A DNA stretch of 64,000 nucleotides from Nematostella vectensis (lineage: Eukaryota > Cnidaria > Anthozoa > Actiniaria > Edwardsiidae). The translations under genes were made by a program, and so were the position numbers. Position 1 is the stretch's first letter; each line of letters starts with the position of its first letter. The stretch covers positions 1,943,501 to 2,007,500 of the forward strand of contig NC_064043.1 in NCBI RefSeq assembly GCF_932526225.1, read 5' to 3'. Below the pieces are notes generated by a model. It saw only the letters and a list, made by a program, of their open reading frames with translations. It ran no database searches and was not told the DNA's origin. Shown one piece after another: positions 1-12,738 of this stretch.

Positions 1-374
1 AAAAACAAAGTACTTTTCTTATCCTATTACTACCCAGTCAAACACTTTAGCTAAAAGGTATTGCATTACATAAGGTCATAACGACTGTTAAGGAGGGGGG
101 GGGGGGGGGGGTGGGCGTTAAGGAGACTACTTTTTGTCATCTGGAAAAAAAAACTAAAGTATCATAGGCAAGCCTCTCTACCAGAGAGCCACGAACCGGT
201 GACGACGACCAGTCGTTTGGTTGCCAAGCATATGTTGCCCAAGGTACAATTATGTACAATATACTGAAAAAATGAAGGCGGATAAATATAATCAGACAAA
301 GTTATTGGTGTAATGGCTGCTACACAGGGTAATAGACATATCTTCCGGTATGTCCATGATGGCTAGGGAAATTA

Positions 375-480
375 GTCATGGTATTTGAAGATTCCTTAAT
401 AAGAAATTACCCCCTTTATGCAGCCAAGGGGGGAGGCGCGCACCCTGCGCACCCCCCCCCCCCCCCGTGTACCCGCCTGA
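375..480 (+). repeat. Dispersed repeat, copy 1 (C-run family)
   Basis: The block beginning GTATTTGAAGATTCCTTAAT and ending in a long C run plus GTGTACCCGCCTGA is closely similar to 20763-20855 (+) and, inverted, to about 40735-40790 with its C run at 40820. Three copies in 64 kb indicate a dispersed repeat. No open reading frame or terminal repeat identifies its class. Confidence 0.6.
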
Positions 481-1357
481 CTAGCTGTCACACCAGATTA
501 GAAAGAATCTTCTTGTTGCGGGAATTAGTGTATCTACCAAAGATACCAGTCAATTATTGTGGTTTGCATTGAACAAGGGGAGCCTATGTAGCGCTCATAT
601 AGGTGGCCGTGTCCCCAATTTGAACAAATGACCATAAGGGGCATGACTGTGCTCCTGAGTAAGTACGCAGCTGCTTTGTCTCCTATTATCTTTGTTCTAC
701 AAAGGAGTTCTTTTGTCTCTATTCTTCTCGTTTTTTGTGTCGAGGTGCGGATATTGTTCATTTGCCCAATCAAATTGCAGCTTGTAAGAGTTGCGTACTG
801 ACCCGTGCTCCTCCATTCTTAGTATCCTGTCTTGCCTGTTACGGCCTGTAATATGTCTACCAGCAGTGGTTGCTTGGCAACTGACCAAGGGGAGAGGATA
901 ATTTATTGGGCAGGTTTTTTTTTACTCTTCAACGGCCCACAGGGTACCCAACAATTCTAGCATGTTTAGATCCCTGCTCTTCAGAGAACCACAGGGTACC
1001 CAACAATTCTAGCATAATGAGATCAAAGAAAAATTACTTCTTTCAATATACAATTCAAATATCACCCATATTCTAAAAAGTAAATTAAATATCTTATCAA
1101 CCTCACTCTCAAGCTTTTGATTGTAAAGAATATGATATCAATTGAAACAAGGTGGCATTTATCCTACTGTGTACATTCTGCAAGACCAAATCTTATCAAC
1201 TAGAACATCTAGGCTATAGGCACAGCTATAGTGGTATGCCAAGAGTGAGCTGAGAATATCTACTCAAGCAACTGTATACAAAGAAATGCTATGTAATATA
1301 TGGTCAGAGTGTTAACTAAAGCATATTTAAGTATAAAAGGACCAGCCAACAAGTACT

Positions 1358-1665
1358 TGGTAGTGGTTTTCATTAACCTGTGAAATAAAGTGATAGTCAA
1401 AGCGTAATAGTCAGAAAAACACAAGAGAACCATGGAATTGGATCACAATAAAGCGTAATAGACTAAAGTGTAGCTCACAGGTTAATAAAAATCACTTTAA
1501 ACAAAGGGTGAAATATTCTTACTATCACTTCGTTGTTTTCAGTTCTTAATTCCTTTTTATTTAGATATGATCCTTCAATAATTGATATTTTCTTAGCTGT
1601 GGATAAGTAATACATAAATCACTGGAACTAAATAAAAAGTGAAAATCACTACCATAACCTGTCAA
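1358..1665. repeat. Possible degenerate foldback (MITE-like) element
   Basis: The left end reads TTGGTAGTGGTTTTCATT. Near 1645-1662 an imperfect inverse reads AGTGAAAATCACTACCAT, and another inverse of the same segment lies near 1475-1500. The match is imperfect (about 14 of 18), so an old MITE is only a suggestion. Confidence 0.25.
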
Positions 1666-3007
1666 AGCACTTCCATTTGCACAATCAGCTATGAACTACA
1701 TTGGGGAACAGTCTAGCAGGAATTACAAAATGTGCCACTTAGGCAGTCTAGATGCTGATCTTCCCATCAAACAGCGTCTAAACTAGGCCTTTCATTTCTA
1801 TAACACTTGCTACAGCGTAATCCATTTACATGATTAGAAAACCTGGTATTGAAAGCCCTTTAACCCCAATGTACATGGACTGCGCCTCTCAAATACAGCC
1901 CAGACAAAACAGCTTCTTTTCTTAAAGATCTTGCTATTTTTTTTCAGGAAAACAAATATTGAATAAACACTTCAAAATACATTCTAACAAGTTAAGCAAC
2001 AACCTGAAATTGCTTTAAAAGGAGCAATTCAAAGTTGAATTTTCATGTTGTCTTGCAGGTTTTGCAAGACATGGCCCATTAGTTACACATTACTCCTGCA
2101 AATCCCTGAAATACAGCCTTCATTTACCCTTCATTTCCCTGACAAATACTCTTTAGTATGTGAAGCTTTAAAAACAATTAATTAGCTATATTTGTATGCA
2201 CATTTTTGGGAAAAACCCTAGCCTTTACAGTGGAGAAATTAATATGTGCCTGGTCACCATAACTATAAGAATGAAATTGCTGTAAATACCCACCTAGGCT
2301 TCTTAGCTTTTTGGTCCCACAGGGGTCTTAACTAGGTCTTATTAGAAGCTGGAGACTTATTTTATAGTTACTAATGAGAGCTAATTTATAAAACAGTAGC
2401 AAGTGAATACCAGTAAGACTTTCAGTGGTTTTAGCATTCATGACTAGAAAGGATTTGGTTGCATGGCTGTAAATGTCAGGCTTGTAATCACCCATGTGCT
2501 TGTGGCTTAGGAAACAGGGCAATTAATTGAAACTAGGTGCTTTAGAAACAAGCATTTTCTTTAATGTTTGGTGATAAAATGAGCATTTGCTATAGTTAAA
2601 AGCTTGGTGATTAATCCATGTTCTAAGTAAATGGGTAGTCTCCCCTGTAACCGTTCATGATTAGTCACGCTAGTCGGCACTAGAACAGCTGCAAGAGAGA
2701 CTAGTAAAAGGCCTGTCAGTGTGAGGTTCAGGGATGTAAGAAGAGCCACAGTGTCTCCCTGCAACCTTATTAATGTGCAGTAATGGTAACTAAATAGAAA
2801 GAACACCTCCCAACTTTATGCATAAAAGGCTGATTTTAAACTCATCCACGGCAATTGAATAATTCTGGATAAAAATAATAGAAAATCAGACAAAAGTATT
2901 TAGCCCTTTGAGAGTGGAGAGGCATTCTTTGCATTATTATAGGTGCTATTAATTGGCATACTAAGTAGGGTAAAAAAGCTGAATATTACAATTCCCCTCT
3001 GCAAGCC

Positions 3008-3040
3008 CACGGGTGCCACACCCTTATGAGGGCACCCGTG
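3008..3040. repeat. Perfect 10-bp-stem hairpin downstream of KLF
   Basis: CACGGGTGCC at 3008-3017 is followed after 13 bases by its exact complement GGCACCCGTG at 3031-3040. On the minus strand this lies about 300 bases past the KLF stop, so it could fold in the 3' UTR. A role in termination or mRNA stability is speculation. Confidence 0.5.
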
Positions 3041-3336
3041 TTATTGTCACACTTTTACAGTACCCCCCCTGTACAAAGCCACACCCGTAGCCATCAGGGA
3101 CTCGTGCTATATACAGTGGAAATAGTTTTCCCTATTTAAAACAAAAATTAAAGTTGCACAGCATAAAGAGGGCTCATTGCTTAAGGTAAGCTGTATTGTC
3201 AGCTGTCTTGAGATAACTCCATATGTTAGTGCACCAGGCACCTGAGGCAGGGCCGGCTGGTGCTGTGCCCCAAGCAGAGTGTCCTGGGTGCATCACACCC
3301 TCAGCAACTATGAGCTGCAGCATTCCTCAGGATTAT

Positions 3337-6300
3337 TCAGTGACGCTTCATGTGTAGTGACAAGTGATCAGAGCGTGAGAAACAGCGATCACAGTGCACA
3401 CACTTAAAAGGCTTTGCACCCGTGTGTTTGCGATAGTGTCTAGTGAGTTCATCTGACCGAGCGAATCTCCAACTGCACCCCTCCCATGAGCACTTGTATG
3501 GCTTTTCTCCGGTATGTGTTCTTCTGTGTGCTTTGAGGTGCGAGCTCTTTGTGTAGACCTTAGTACAGCCTTCATAGTCGCACTTATGGATTCTCCTTCT
3601 TTTCATGCCATCAGACTTCAATCTGAAAAACCATAAAAAAATGTCACCTTCCCAGAAGTAAAATCAATAGTTCATACATCCCAAAATGAAAACTTTGAAC
3701 CATAAGATATGTAGCTTAAATTTCATAGTTGGATACTCCTTCTTTTTATGACATCGGACAAAACCATAAAAGATGTCACCTTCCCAGAAGTTAAATCAAT
3801 AGTTCTTACACCCCAAAATGCCAAAGGATGAAAAGTGTGAACCAATAGATAGCTTAAATTCTATTACTTATAGATTTCTACATTTCATTTTTCAAGTCTC
3901 ATGTTCAACAGAACAAAGAACTAAACCATTTTCAAATACATAGATATGCATTTTTCTTATTTATCATTACTTAACGTCTACAAAGTCTAGATAAAAAAGA
4001 AGTCTGGAAAAAATGATAGACCACCCAAATATCAACCAGGCTTTAGACCTCTAATCTAGGCAAACTTTTCTAGGCCACACAAATCCATGGCATGAATTGC
4101 CCAATAGACAATAAAAACTTACTCTGAGGACCGTCGAGCATCTTTAACCATTGTGGGACTATCACCACTGCAAAATATGTAAAAAATGTATGTTAACCCA
4201 TTGACTCCTGGCTATTTTTGAGCTGAATTTACAAAAAACAGACTGAAAACAGATACCTCCCCCCCTATTCTGAGTTTTATACAGCCCGTCAAAGTCAAAC
4301 ACAGCTGCACCTAGTCTGCAGTATCAAAGCTTTCCAACAGTGCTTTGCAGCCCCACTTTTAATCCCTCTTCGTTGTGCTGAAGCCAGCACAAGTTGATGG
4401 TTGCTTGTATTTTTCATAAAAAAAAAGCTATAAGCATATTAGAAGAGTGTCTCAGGACATCATGAAGTCTATTGGGGCATAATTAAGTGCTTTGCTTATG
4501 GATATTTGCAAGCAAAGGTGGATTCATGATGATTTTTTCTTGTTTGGCTCTGCCTGGATGAGAAAATAATTTTCTGATGAACCACCACAGCTCTCCTAAA
4601 TGCTGTCTTTTCTGTGACCAAATTGATTCCAAAATTGTTTACACTGCTATTCTGGGTCTGTATGACCTGGAATTGATTTGTTTGGCTTCGGGGTGAAAAG
4701 ACTTATAAAAATCCATCTGACTTTGGGGAGAGGAGTGTTGACTGGCCATCCCCTCGTGAATTTTTCCCTGGATCTCCCAGGATGCTTTGCAATTTGTAAA
4801 GGCATCTTCGTGGTTTTACAAGCCTTCAAGGAGTGGACATTGTGTTTTGAGGCCATGGAAATGAACCTGGAGGATCAGAATAAAGGTATCTATTTGTGTC
4901 TTGAGCTGTTTGCTGATCTCTCTCCCTTGTGTGGTATTTTGAGCGTTTTATTGAGAGGGGTGATTCTGCTTTTCTTTCCTTGTTCGATTTCAAATTTGTC
5001 AAAGAACCTGTGCTATTATTTGGCTTAAGAGTAGTTGCCAACACCTTGGTTGGATGCATATCTTCAAGACCATTTATCCCTTAGACTGATGCCTGAGTAT
5101 CTTCATCTTGTTGTGTTTAGTTTGCATTTATGAATTTTTTGGGTTGTGGGTACTTCCCAAAGCCGGTACAGGCCGGTTGAGGGGTCAATGTGTTTATTAT
5201 CAGGAGCAGAAATCAAAATCATACAAGCACTTAAGTTAGATTTTGTTATACCAAAACCTAGCCTGGTAAATCAGATCTGTAACCTTTAATAAGCAGTCCA
5301 GACAAAGACTCTAAAGCGCACGTATGCTCAAAAACAATGATGCCAATAATTTTCATAATTATTATGTAATAATGTTACATACTCGTCAGAAAGCATGTGT
5401 GGTGATAGTGCAGGTTGGTAGGGATCCTCGTGAGGTAACATGTACTCTTCTTTTATATGGTCCCCAGGGGATACAATAACAGTTGTCGGACTTTCTGCAC
5501 CATTGCATCGGCTTCCTCCATATCGAGTAGGTGACTCAGACTGCTGTGAGAAGAAAGAAACCATCCTTTTTATACCTTGGTAAAACACTTGAGAACTGAA
5601 AATGGGACATTTATTGAAGCTCCCTTATGCAGGGCTATTCTGCATCAATATTACAAAATCAAACAAACATATCAAAAATTGAACAAATATAAAAAAGAAA
5701 AAGGAAAAAAATATTACAAGGAAAATAATATCTATTTACAATGTGCTTCAATTCCTGCAACTTGTTTTATCATAGGTAGCCCAGGCTCACAGCGAGGGTA
5801 GGTTTATTACAGAGTTTGTATGAGCGTACAGAGTTTGTATAAGTGAAATATGTTGAAATATGCTGATTTGAAAATAAAACAGTAGCTTGAAGTTGCTGCT
5901 ACTCAGGAATTTTTCCGTCGCCTTCTGTATATAGAATAGACAAGGTTGTAAACTCCGACAACCGCCAAATTCCAAAGTGCTCAACAAATCCACCGATCCT
6001 TTCAAAATCCAGACTCGCATCGCAAAAAAAACCTCGCAGAATCATAGCACACATATTTATCTTTACAACCATACCTTTTAATCGTCTATTCGTCCCCGTT
6101 TTGCCATTTGAGCGGCAAGAATCTTTCTTTTGAATTTGAAAATATTTGTGATAGCGACGCTCGATGGGCTGTTCGTGGAGTAAAAGACAATACACGCCAT
6201 GCCAAATTCTACCAGCCGGGGTAGGGTGCTTCGCAACGTCAAGCTACTGTTTTATTTTCAAATCAGCATATTTATTTCAACGAGATTTGTTCGCTCATAC

Positions 6301-7346
6301 AAACTCTGTAATAAACCTACACTCGCTGTGAGCCTGGGCTGCCTGTGGTTTTATCACACTTTTTTAACAGTCTTGTCTCTTTGATGTTCTTGAATTTGTC
6401 TGGAATAGAGTTATATAACTTTGCGCCACACAAAGTGAAGGATCGCTGTCCTGTTTTTAATCTACATTTTGGTCGATCTAGAGACAGCTGATTTCTAGTC
6501 CTGCTTCCGGAGACATTGAATAAGGGAACTTTAACAGAAAATCACAACATGACAGCCAATGGGTTGCAATTTTGGACAAAATTGCCTACTGTAATCCCAT
6601 CTTATTTGGTATAGTATGACCCTTTGGTCTCCATAACATCTATTGAATTCCTTCCTAGAAGAGGGTAAGACGTTAAGTTCAATAGAAATACTTACAGCTT
6701 GACCGAATTCTAACAGATGTGCCTAGAAGAGAAATATGATCAAAATTAGTAAAAACAAACAACCATTAGTTTTATTTTAGAATTACAATTAGAAAATTGC
6801 AAAATATAATTAGGAGTTGATACCCTCACTGAATTTGACATGAAATGAAATTATGAATGAAATTAATTCTAACTAGCACTTGTTGACTTTGATTTTCAAC
6901 ACAGTAAAGTACTGCTCCAAGAACACTGTCTTAATAAGGATATTTTGTCAGGAATAGCTGTTTTGAGTGCTTAATGCACATCTCTCAATGTCATTGTATT
7001 ACTGTGGTTTCTATATATGGTCATGTGTTCTGACAATAAACCATCTTTCATGTTGTGTTAAGTCAAAAGCTCCATTAAAGGTTGAACTACAGATTTATTA
7101 TCACCCACACAAATCAACCAAGAATCACCTTGTAGTCTTCATCATCTGCTGGGACCACTCTGATGACAGTGGTTCTTTGCACATGGCCATCAGGGTCAAG
7201 CTGAGAGAAAATTCAACAAATACTCACTTTACTTCCCCGACAATATAGGGGTACTAGGAAAAACAGGAGATGAATAAAAATATATAGGATCAAATACCTG
7301 GATAACATGAGGTTGTGAATAACAATTCTGTAAGGCATCTCTTGAG
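3337..7346 (-). CDS. Kruppel-like factor with three C-terminal C2H2 fingers (KLF6/7/5-like)
   Basis: Sequence-specific nuclear transcription factor. The last exon (3337-3622) encodes a basic KRRRIHK stretch and three tandem C2H2 fingers ending at ...HMKRH and a TGA. The finger helices carry [16 protein letters not shown] and RSDHLSLH, the KLF signature for GC/CACCC boxes. Fingers 2 and 3 ([12 protein letters not shown]) look most like KLF6/7, finger 1 more like KLF5. Exons assembled upstream on the minus strand: 4123-4167, 5383-5543 (or 5540), 6696-6722, 7129-7200, 7298-7346. All have AG/GT borders and join in phase without stops, giving about 210 residues, including an acidic [23 protein letters not shown] linker. 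The start is unresolved: exon 7298-7346 needs an upstream exon ending in phase 2. Sure of the family; less sure of upstream exons. Confidence 0.85.
5540..5546 (-). promoter_or_regulatory. NAGNAG tandem splice acceptor in the KLF gene
   Basis: The minus strand reads ...TTCTCACAGCAG then TCTGAG, so either AG can serve as the acceptor. The two choices differ by one glutamine codon and both keep the frame. NAGNAG acceptors are a known source of single-residue isoforms; use here is untested. Confidence 0.55.
5775..6343. mobile_element. MITE-like foldback element with about 110-120-bp terminal inverted repeats
   Basis: The left arm starts GGTAGCCCAGGCTCACAGCG at 5775 and runs to about 5895. The right arm, 6234-6343, is its inverted complement, ending CGCTGTGAGCCTGGGCTGCC. 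The arms are mostly identical over about 110 bases, including the inner segment AGCTACTGTTTTATTTTCAA. The 340-base centre has no convincing coding frame. This fits a non-autonomous DNA transposon. No clean target-site duplication is visible, although TTTTATCA occurs just outside both ends. It sits in an intron of the KLF gene. Confidence 0.8.
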
Positions 7347-10062
7347 CTAAAAAAAAAACACATAACAATCTAAACTATCCCAGTAATATTAGGGTTATTA
7401 AGACTGCATAAGGTAATAAGACTACACAGTTAAACGCAGTTAAACAGGCTTCACATTTCTAAAATACTGTTATGTATTAAGAATGACCCACCCTAGAACT
7501 AAGGAACACAAGCTTCTAGTAAGCTCACATATGTTCAACAAGTCAAATTCGGAGCCGAGAGACAGAAAGATACTACCCTGTCTCGACCTGGAATCAAACT
7601 GGTTTCAGCCGAGGAGAGAGGCCCCATACACTGACGTGCTAACAAAGTGGACCACCTATAATTGGAGTAAATCAATTCACTAACAAAGAATCACAAGGTA
7701 TTATGCCATTGTTGGTATCTCTCAGGGTTTAAAACTGCTGTTGAATATACCAATTTTACCTTCATTTTAGGATACATTTCATCTTATCAACAATCAAATT
7801 TGACTTTTTAGGTTATTTTCCCCTGAAGCAGTTAATGTCTAAATAACGTAACGTCTTGAAAAAAAAAACTGGATTTAGGAAACACAAGAGAGGAGAAGAT
7901 TAGCTTAAAGCAAAAAAAAAAAAAAAAACAGCTGTTATATACAAAAAAGGTATATCTACTTCTACATCACACTGAACCATAACAGCAAGTTAAAAGAAGT
8001 GAAATGTCATGCACTCCATTTTGTTAGATGTATCAATCATGGGATGGAAATGCTGTGTATGTATGCCAATGAGTTCTGTATTTGAGTTAAGCTTTAACAG
8101 TTTATTTAAGGTGTGGTCATGGTGAAGTATTGATGAGCAGATGCCATGTTCACTGATAACATTAACTTAACTGCCCCCTAACAGGGTAGACAGAACATAC
8201 AGAAATTAATCAAATGGGAATAACTTAACCCTGATTTGACCTCTTTTATAGAATTCAGTAAAAATTACATATTCAAAAAATTTGTGTAGGATTTGCATAT
8301 TGTTAATCCTTGCTCATCACACTAATCAATCAGAATTTCAAAAGGCCTCACTCTGATCCTTGAAGATTTGCATAGAATATTTCATCAGAAGCTTTTCATC
8401 TTGACAATAGTTCACTAGAGTTCCTATCACATGTCCTACATAACTGAAGGATGAAACTTCTATCCAACTGAATACATTGAAAAAAAATTCATTTGCTGTA
8501 ATTTTCAAACTAAGGGCTTTTATCTGGGTCCCTTTTCCTCCCCTTGAGAAGTGTAAAATATAAAACATGGCATGTTAAAAGTATCAGTGATTTTTCCATA
8601 AGATGAATTAGTTTTGAACTTGATTTTGTAGAATATAAAATTACACATTATAGTATGTAAAAATCGTTAAAGTACTTTTAATCTTAAATTGGGTTGGACC
8701 ACAACATACACACAAGAACATGAATCAGGTGTGGTCTGAGATAGGTGGAGCGCTTTTGATTACGAAATAGCAAAATAATCAGCTTCAAGCCACATGTGTA
8801 TTTCACTACCATGTTAAGTTCCAATAAATTCGGATAACTTGAAAAATACACCATGGTTATTTAATAAAAAAAGTGTATCTAGCTTTACATAATTCATTCA
8901 TACGTAAGCATCATGTACAAGGCGGAGAGTGTTGGGACAGTAATATTTGCAGGAAGATTCTAAAAACCTTATTTTTTTAGAATACCCTCTAGCCAGAAGG
9001 GAGGAGCGAACTTCCCTTTTGAAGAACCAAGTAAAGAAAAAAAAACCCAGCCCGTACAAACTAGGCAATAAACCAAACAAGTGTAGAAAAAAAGTAAAAT
9101 GCCAAGTAAAATTATAAAATCCGTGTGTTTCTTTAGCGTTTTAATAGTACAGGAAGTTCGGGTATTGGCACAGAGAAACACGGACTGGTCGCTTCTGACC
9201 TGAAGAATTCGTAGCATTCACAAAAGCCTAAACCCCGAGACTCTACAAACATCACGAGCTTATTCCAACGGAGACTTTATCTAGAATAATGGCTATGACA
9301 GAAACCCAGTGGAAGCATCAAATATCTATGTATTATTCGAGTGGACCCCAAAATGTGTGTTCCTTTGGGAAGTAAGCTTCGCCCACGCCGGCGGACCAAG
9401 TCAGCAGAAATACAAGTAATAATACCCAAGCGTTCAGTTCCGTGTAACGATTACGAAGTCAAGCCATTCCACAAATGTCACTATCTCGATATCTCAAACA
9501 TTTGAGCTAAACTGTTAGTATTATTTGGTTATTATTGATATTTAACGAAGTTACTTGTACAGCCCTAACATATGATGGGGGCAAACGATGCCTCCTTCGA
9601 ATTGTCAAAGGCGACCGACGGAACGGAAAATATGAGAACAAAGATGCTTGAAAATTTTCGGGTCTTAGATATACAATACTATAATCATTTGGAAAATATG
9701 AATGGTGTACTAGCATTAAAGACTAGTCAACTAAATGGGATCGTGTCCGAACGGGAAAGCGTCCGCAATACTGACTGGCGTTACAACAACAAGCGTGCAT
9801 GGAGAGACTCGGGCCACTCGGAGCGCCATTAGAATACGAAATTTTTATCTCGAACAAACGGTTCATAGCCATGGGACCCGGCAAAAATCCCTAAGGATAC
9901 CAATACTAACCATGAAATTTGACTGCAAGCTTCGCACGTGGCAGTTTCCTCTGCAAAATAAGGTTCAATCATGAAATAACTTGAGAATCGAACGGTGGCG
10001 GCCATTATTTACGGGTACAACAAACCAAGAACGGCTCTTCTGAATAATATTCCTTGTATATT
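7347..10062. other. Putative KLF 5' intron or intergenic DNA
   Basis: No supported exon was found. If 10075-10173 is the KLF first exon, this is intron and should hide at least one small exon with length one more than a multiple of three, which I could not identify. The stretch has A-runs (7858-7866, 7912-7928), a degenerate tRNA-like SINE remnant (7540-7660) and AT-rich DNA. Confidence 0.4.
7540..7660 (-). mobile_element. Degenerate tRNA-derived SINE remnant
   Basis: On the minus strand, GTTTGATTCCAGG resembles a pol III B box. Upstream, TTGTTAGCACGTCAGTG aligns with the segment TGTTAGCGCGTCGGCCTCTC of the better copy at 13440-13858. The A box is decayed. Interpreted as an old copy of the same SINE family. 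Confidence 0.45.
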
Positions 10063-10074
10063 CTAACCTTCTAG

Positions 10075-10173
10075 CAGCGAGGCATCGAATTGGCAGGCTT
10101 GGTCTTGCGTTTTCTTGGCGCGTTTTTGTATCGTTCTAGTGTGAGTGGTTCCTTGCTCGCTCGACGCCATTTT
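10075..10173 (-). CDS. Candidate first coding exon (possibly KLF exon 1)
   Basis: The minus strand has ATG GCG TCG AGC GAG followed by about 34 codons, including the basic stretch QKRAKKTQDQ, up to CTAGAAG and a plausible donor GTTAGA. It lies in a GC-richer patch with a NotI-like GCGGCCGC nearby (about 10287-10294), as expected around a promoter. The donor phase (1) does not match the next recognised KLF exon (needs 2), so at least one exon is missing or this exon belongs to another gene. I recognise no domain. Confidence 0.35.
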
Positions 10174-10275
10174 GCTCTGTGAACTAAAGGAGACGTAATG
10201 ACCACACCCGAGCGCACAAAGCACCCAGGGGACTAGGCACGGGAATAGATTATCACCAAACGCAAATGAAGTCAA

Positions 10276-10984
10276 ACGGTCTCTAAGGCGGCCGCCCTTT
10301 AAAAGACGCCGGTTTTAAACATTCTCTAACGATAGTTCGGGGACAAAAAAAAAAAAAAAAAGAAAAAAAGAAAGAAAGAAAAAGAAAAAAAAACAAAGGG
10401 ATGGATTCCAACCCACTGAACTAATGTGCTTATATTAGCATGTGAAATTCAAACTCCACCCGAATGAGCCCAACCCTTGAGAGCGTCTCCACCTTCAGTA
10501 AACAAAGAATGTTTTTCTAGCGGGGATAATTTGATATTCAAATTATGTTTGACTTACTTATAACTTATCTTGCCAGCTGAGGGGACACGAAATTCACTTC
10601 CTTGCTACGCGAAGAAAGCTTTCTTTATTCATCTTGATAACATTTCCCGTGCCTAATTACAAAGAAATCGCTCCTCCGACTATTAATATGCTAAACAATT
10701 ACAACAAAGGACACTTTGTACTAAAGATTGAGATTAACATAAATTATAGAAAAAAAACAGACAAAATAACACGTAAACAGTAAGTAAGCCCATTCAGATG
10801 TAGAAAAATTTCTAAATAAGTCAAAACCTTCCATAATAAAGCTCCCACAACACAGTTGGCTTCTAACTTACAACTTCTCCGAGATAAAACAATAATTAGT
10901 TTGAGTTCTCTTTAAAAAAAGTATCGAAAGTTGTGGCAGCTCGGTGTTGGTTAGTAAAAGAAAATACAAAAATGACGGTGAAAT
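10276..10984. other. AT-rich spacer with A/G microsatellite
   Basis: No coding frame of interest. A purine tract of A runs broken by single G lies at about 10347-10395. The rest is AT-rich with no recognisable element. Confidence 0.5.
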
Positions 10985-11262
10985 ATACTCACATAACGGT
11001 AAAATATGACACAAACGGTAAAATATACTCACATAACGGTAAAATATACTCACATAACGGTAAAATATACTCACATAACGGTAAAATATACTCACATAAC
11101 GGTAAAATATACTCACATAACGGTAAAATATACTCACATAATGGTAAAATATACTCACATAACGGTAAAATATACTCACATAACGGTAAAATATACTCAT
11201 ATAACGGTAAAATATACTCACATAACGGTAAAATATACTCACATAACGGTAAAATATGACAC
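10985..11262. repeat. 21-bp minisatellite, about 13 copies
   Basis: Near-perfect tandem copies of a 21-bp unit containing CATAACGGTAAAATATACT. Because 21 is a multiple of three it stays open in several frames, producing spurious repetitive proteins on both strands. The core ACGGTRAAATA is shared with the two arrays that follow. Confidence 0.95.
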
Positions 11263-11282
11263 AAACGTTATACTACAGCATA

Positions 11283-12022
11283 TACCACGTATGATGGTGA
11301 AATACAGTATACCACATATGGGGGTGAAATATGCCACATATGACGGTGAAATACAGTATACCACATATGGGGGTGAAATATGCCACATATGACCAGTATA
11401 CCACATATGGGGATGAGATATGCCACATATGACGGTGAAATACAGTATACCACATATGGGGGTGAAATATGCCACATATGACGGTGAAATACAGTATACC
11501 ACATATGGGGATGCGATATGCCACATATGACGGTGAAATACAGTATACCACATATGGGGATGAAATATGCCACATATGACGGTGAAATACAGTATACCAC
11601 ATATGGGGATGAAATATGCCACATATGACGGTGAAATACAGTATACCACATATGGGGATGAAATATGCCATATGACGGTGAAATACAGTATGCCACACAT
11701 GGGAATAAAATATGCCACATATGACGGTGAAATACAGTATGCCACATATGGGGATGAAATATGCCACATATGACAGTGAAATACAGTATGCCACACATGG
11801 GAATGAAATATGCCACATATGACGGTGAAATACAGTATACCACATATGGGGATGAAATATGCCACATATGACGGTGAAATACAGTATACCACATATGGGG
11901 ATGAAATATGCCACATATGACGGTGAAATACAGTATACCACATATGGGGATGAAATATGCCACATATGACGGTGAAATACAGTATACCACATATGGGGAT
12001 GAAATATGCCACATATGACGGT
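11283..12022. repeat. 49-bp minisatellite, about 15 copies
   Basis: The period is 49 bp (for example GACGGTGAAA at 11821 and again at 11870). Each unit holds two diverged half-units: CCACATATGACGGTGAAATA and CCACATATGGGGATGAAATA. It evidently grew from the same roughly 22-bp ancestor as the array to its right. The long minus-strand open frames here are repeat artefacts. Confidence 0.95.
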
Positions 12023-12048
12023 TAAATTTAACAAATATGGTGGTTAAC

Positions 12049-12738
12049 ATTTCCACATATGACGGTGAAATATACCGCACATGTGACGGTGAAATATGCC
12101 ACACATGTCGGTGAAATATACCACATGTGGAGGTGAAATATACCACGTATGACGGTGAAATATACCACATATGGCGGTGAAATATACCACATGATGAAGA
12201 AATATATCACATATAACGGTGAAATATACCACACATGTCGGTGAAATATACCACATATTACAGTGAAATATACCACACATGACAGTGAAATATACCACAA
12301 ATGACGGTGAAATATGCCACATATGACGGTGAAATATGCCACATATGGCGGTGAAATATACCACATGATGAAGAAATATATCACATATAACGGTGAAATA
12401 TACCACACATGTCGGTGAAATATACCACATATTACAGTGAAATATACCACACATGACAGTGAAATATACCACAAATGACGGCGAAATATGCCACATATGA
12501 CGGTGAAATATGCCACATATGGCGGTGAAATATACCACATGATGAAGAAATATATCACATATAACGGTGAAATATACCACACATGTCGGTGAAATATACC
12601 ACATATTACAGTGAAATATACCACACATGACAGTGAAATATACCACAAATGACGGTGAAATATACCACATATGACGGTGAAATATGCCACATATGGCGGT
12701 GAAATATACCACATATGACAGTGAAATATGCCACATAC
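12049..12738. repeat. 22-bp minisatellite with about 175-bp higher-order unit
   Basis: The basic unit is about 22 bp (CCACATATGACGGTGAAATA plus two). A longer block marked by CCACATGATGAAGAAATA recurs near 12187, 12361 and 12536, so the array has been re-amplified in blocks of about 175 bp, three copies. Confidence 0.9.

Larger units (their letters stand above)
1..3336. other. Gene-poor left flank
   Basis: I see no convincing coding exon here. Short open frames (for example 378-572, 2328-2522, 2561-2806) lack family resemblance and plausible splice context. The region holds a run of 18 G near 93-111, one copy of a dispersed C-run repeat (about 375-480), two copies of a roughly 25-bp direct repeat (about 944-970 and 990-1014), a weak foldback region at 1358-1665, and a GC-rich stretch at 3000-3330 just downstream of the KLF stop, which may be KLF 3' UTR. 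Confidence 0.6.

Noticed and set aside
93..111. Long G and C homopolymers (also 14205, 15610, 15705, 15780, 33195, 60680) as functional G-quadruplexes
   Set aside because: They are real in the given sequence, but homopolymer lengths are prone to sequencing error and nothing ties them to a function.
4678..5028. 116-codon plus-strand open frame
   Set aside because: It lies antisense in a KLF intron, shows no recognisable family and has no splice or promoter context.
9572..9832. 86-codon plus-strand open frame starting MMGANDASFELSK
   Set aside because: No family resemblance and no supporting neighbour exon; could be a small exon of an unknown gene but cannot be supported.
10395..10450. Additional tRNA-like SINE head (TAGTTCAGTGG on the minus strand)
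   Set aside because: The A-box match is present but the B-box-like GGAATCC is only a few bases away, too close for a pol III head.
11268..12170. 300-codon minus-strand open frame and its neighbours in the 10.9-12.8-kb arrays
   Set aside because: The protein is a pure translation of the minisatellite unit in several frames and both strands; no start context, domain or splice structure.
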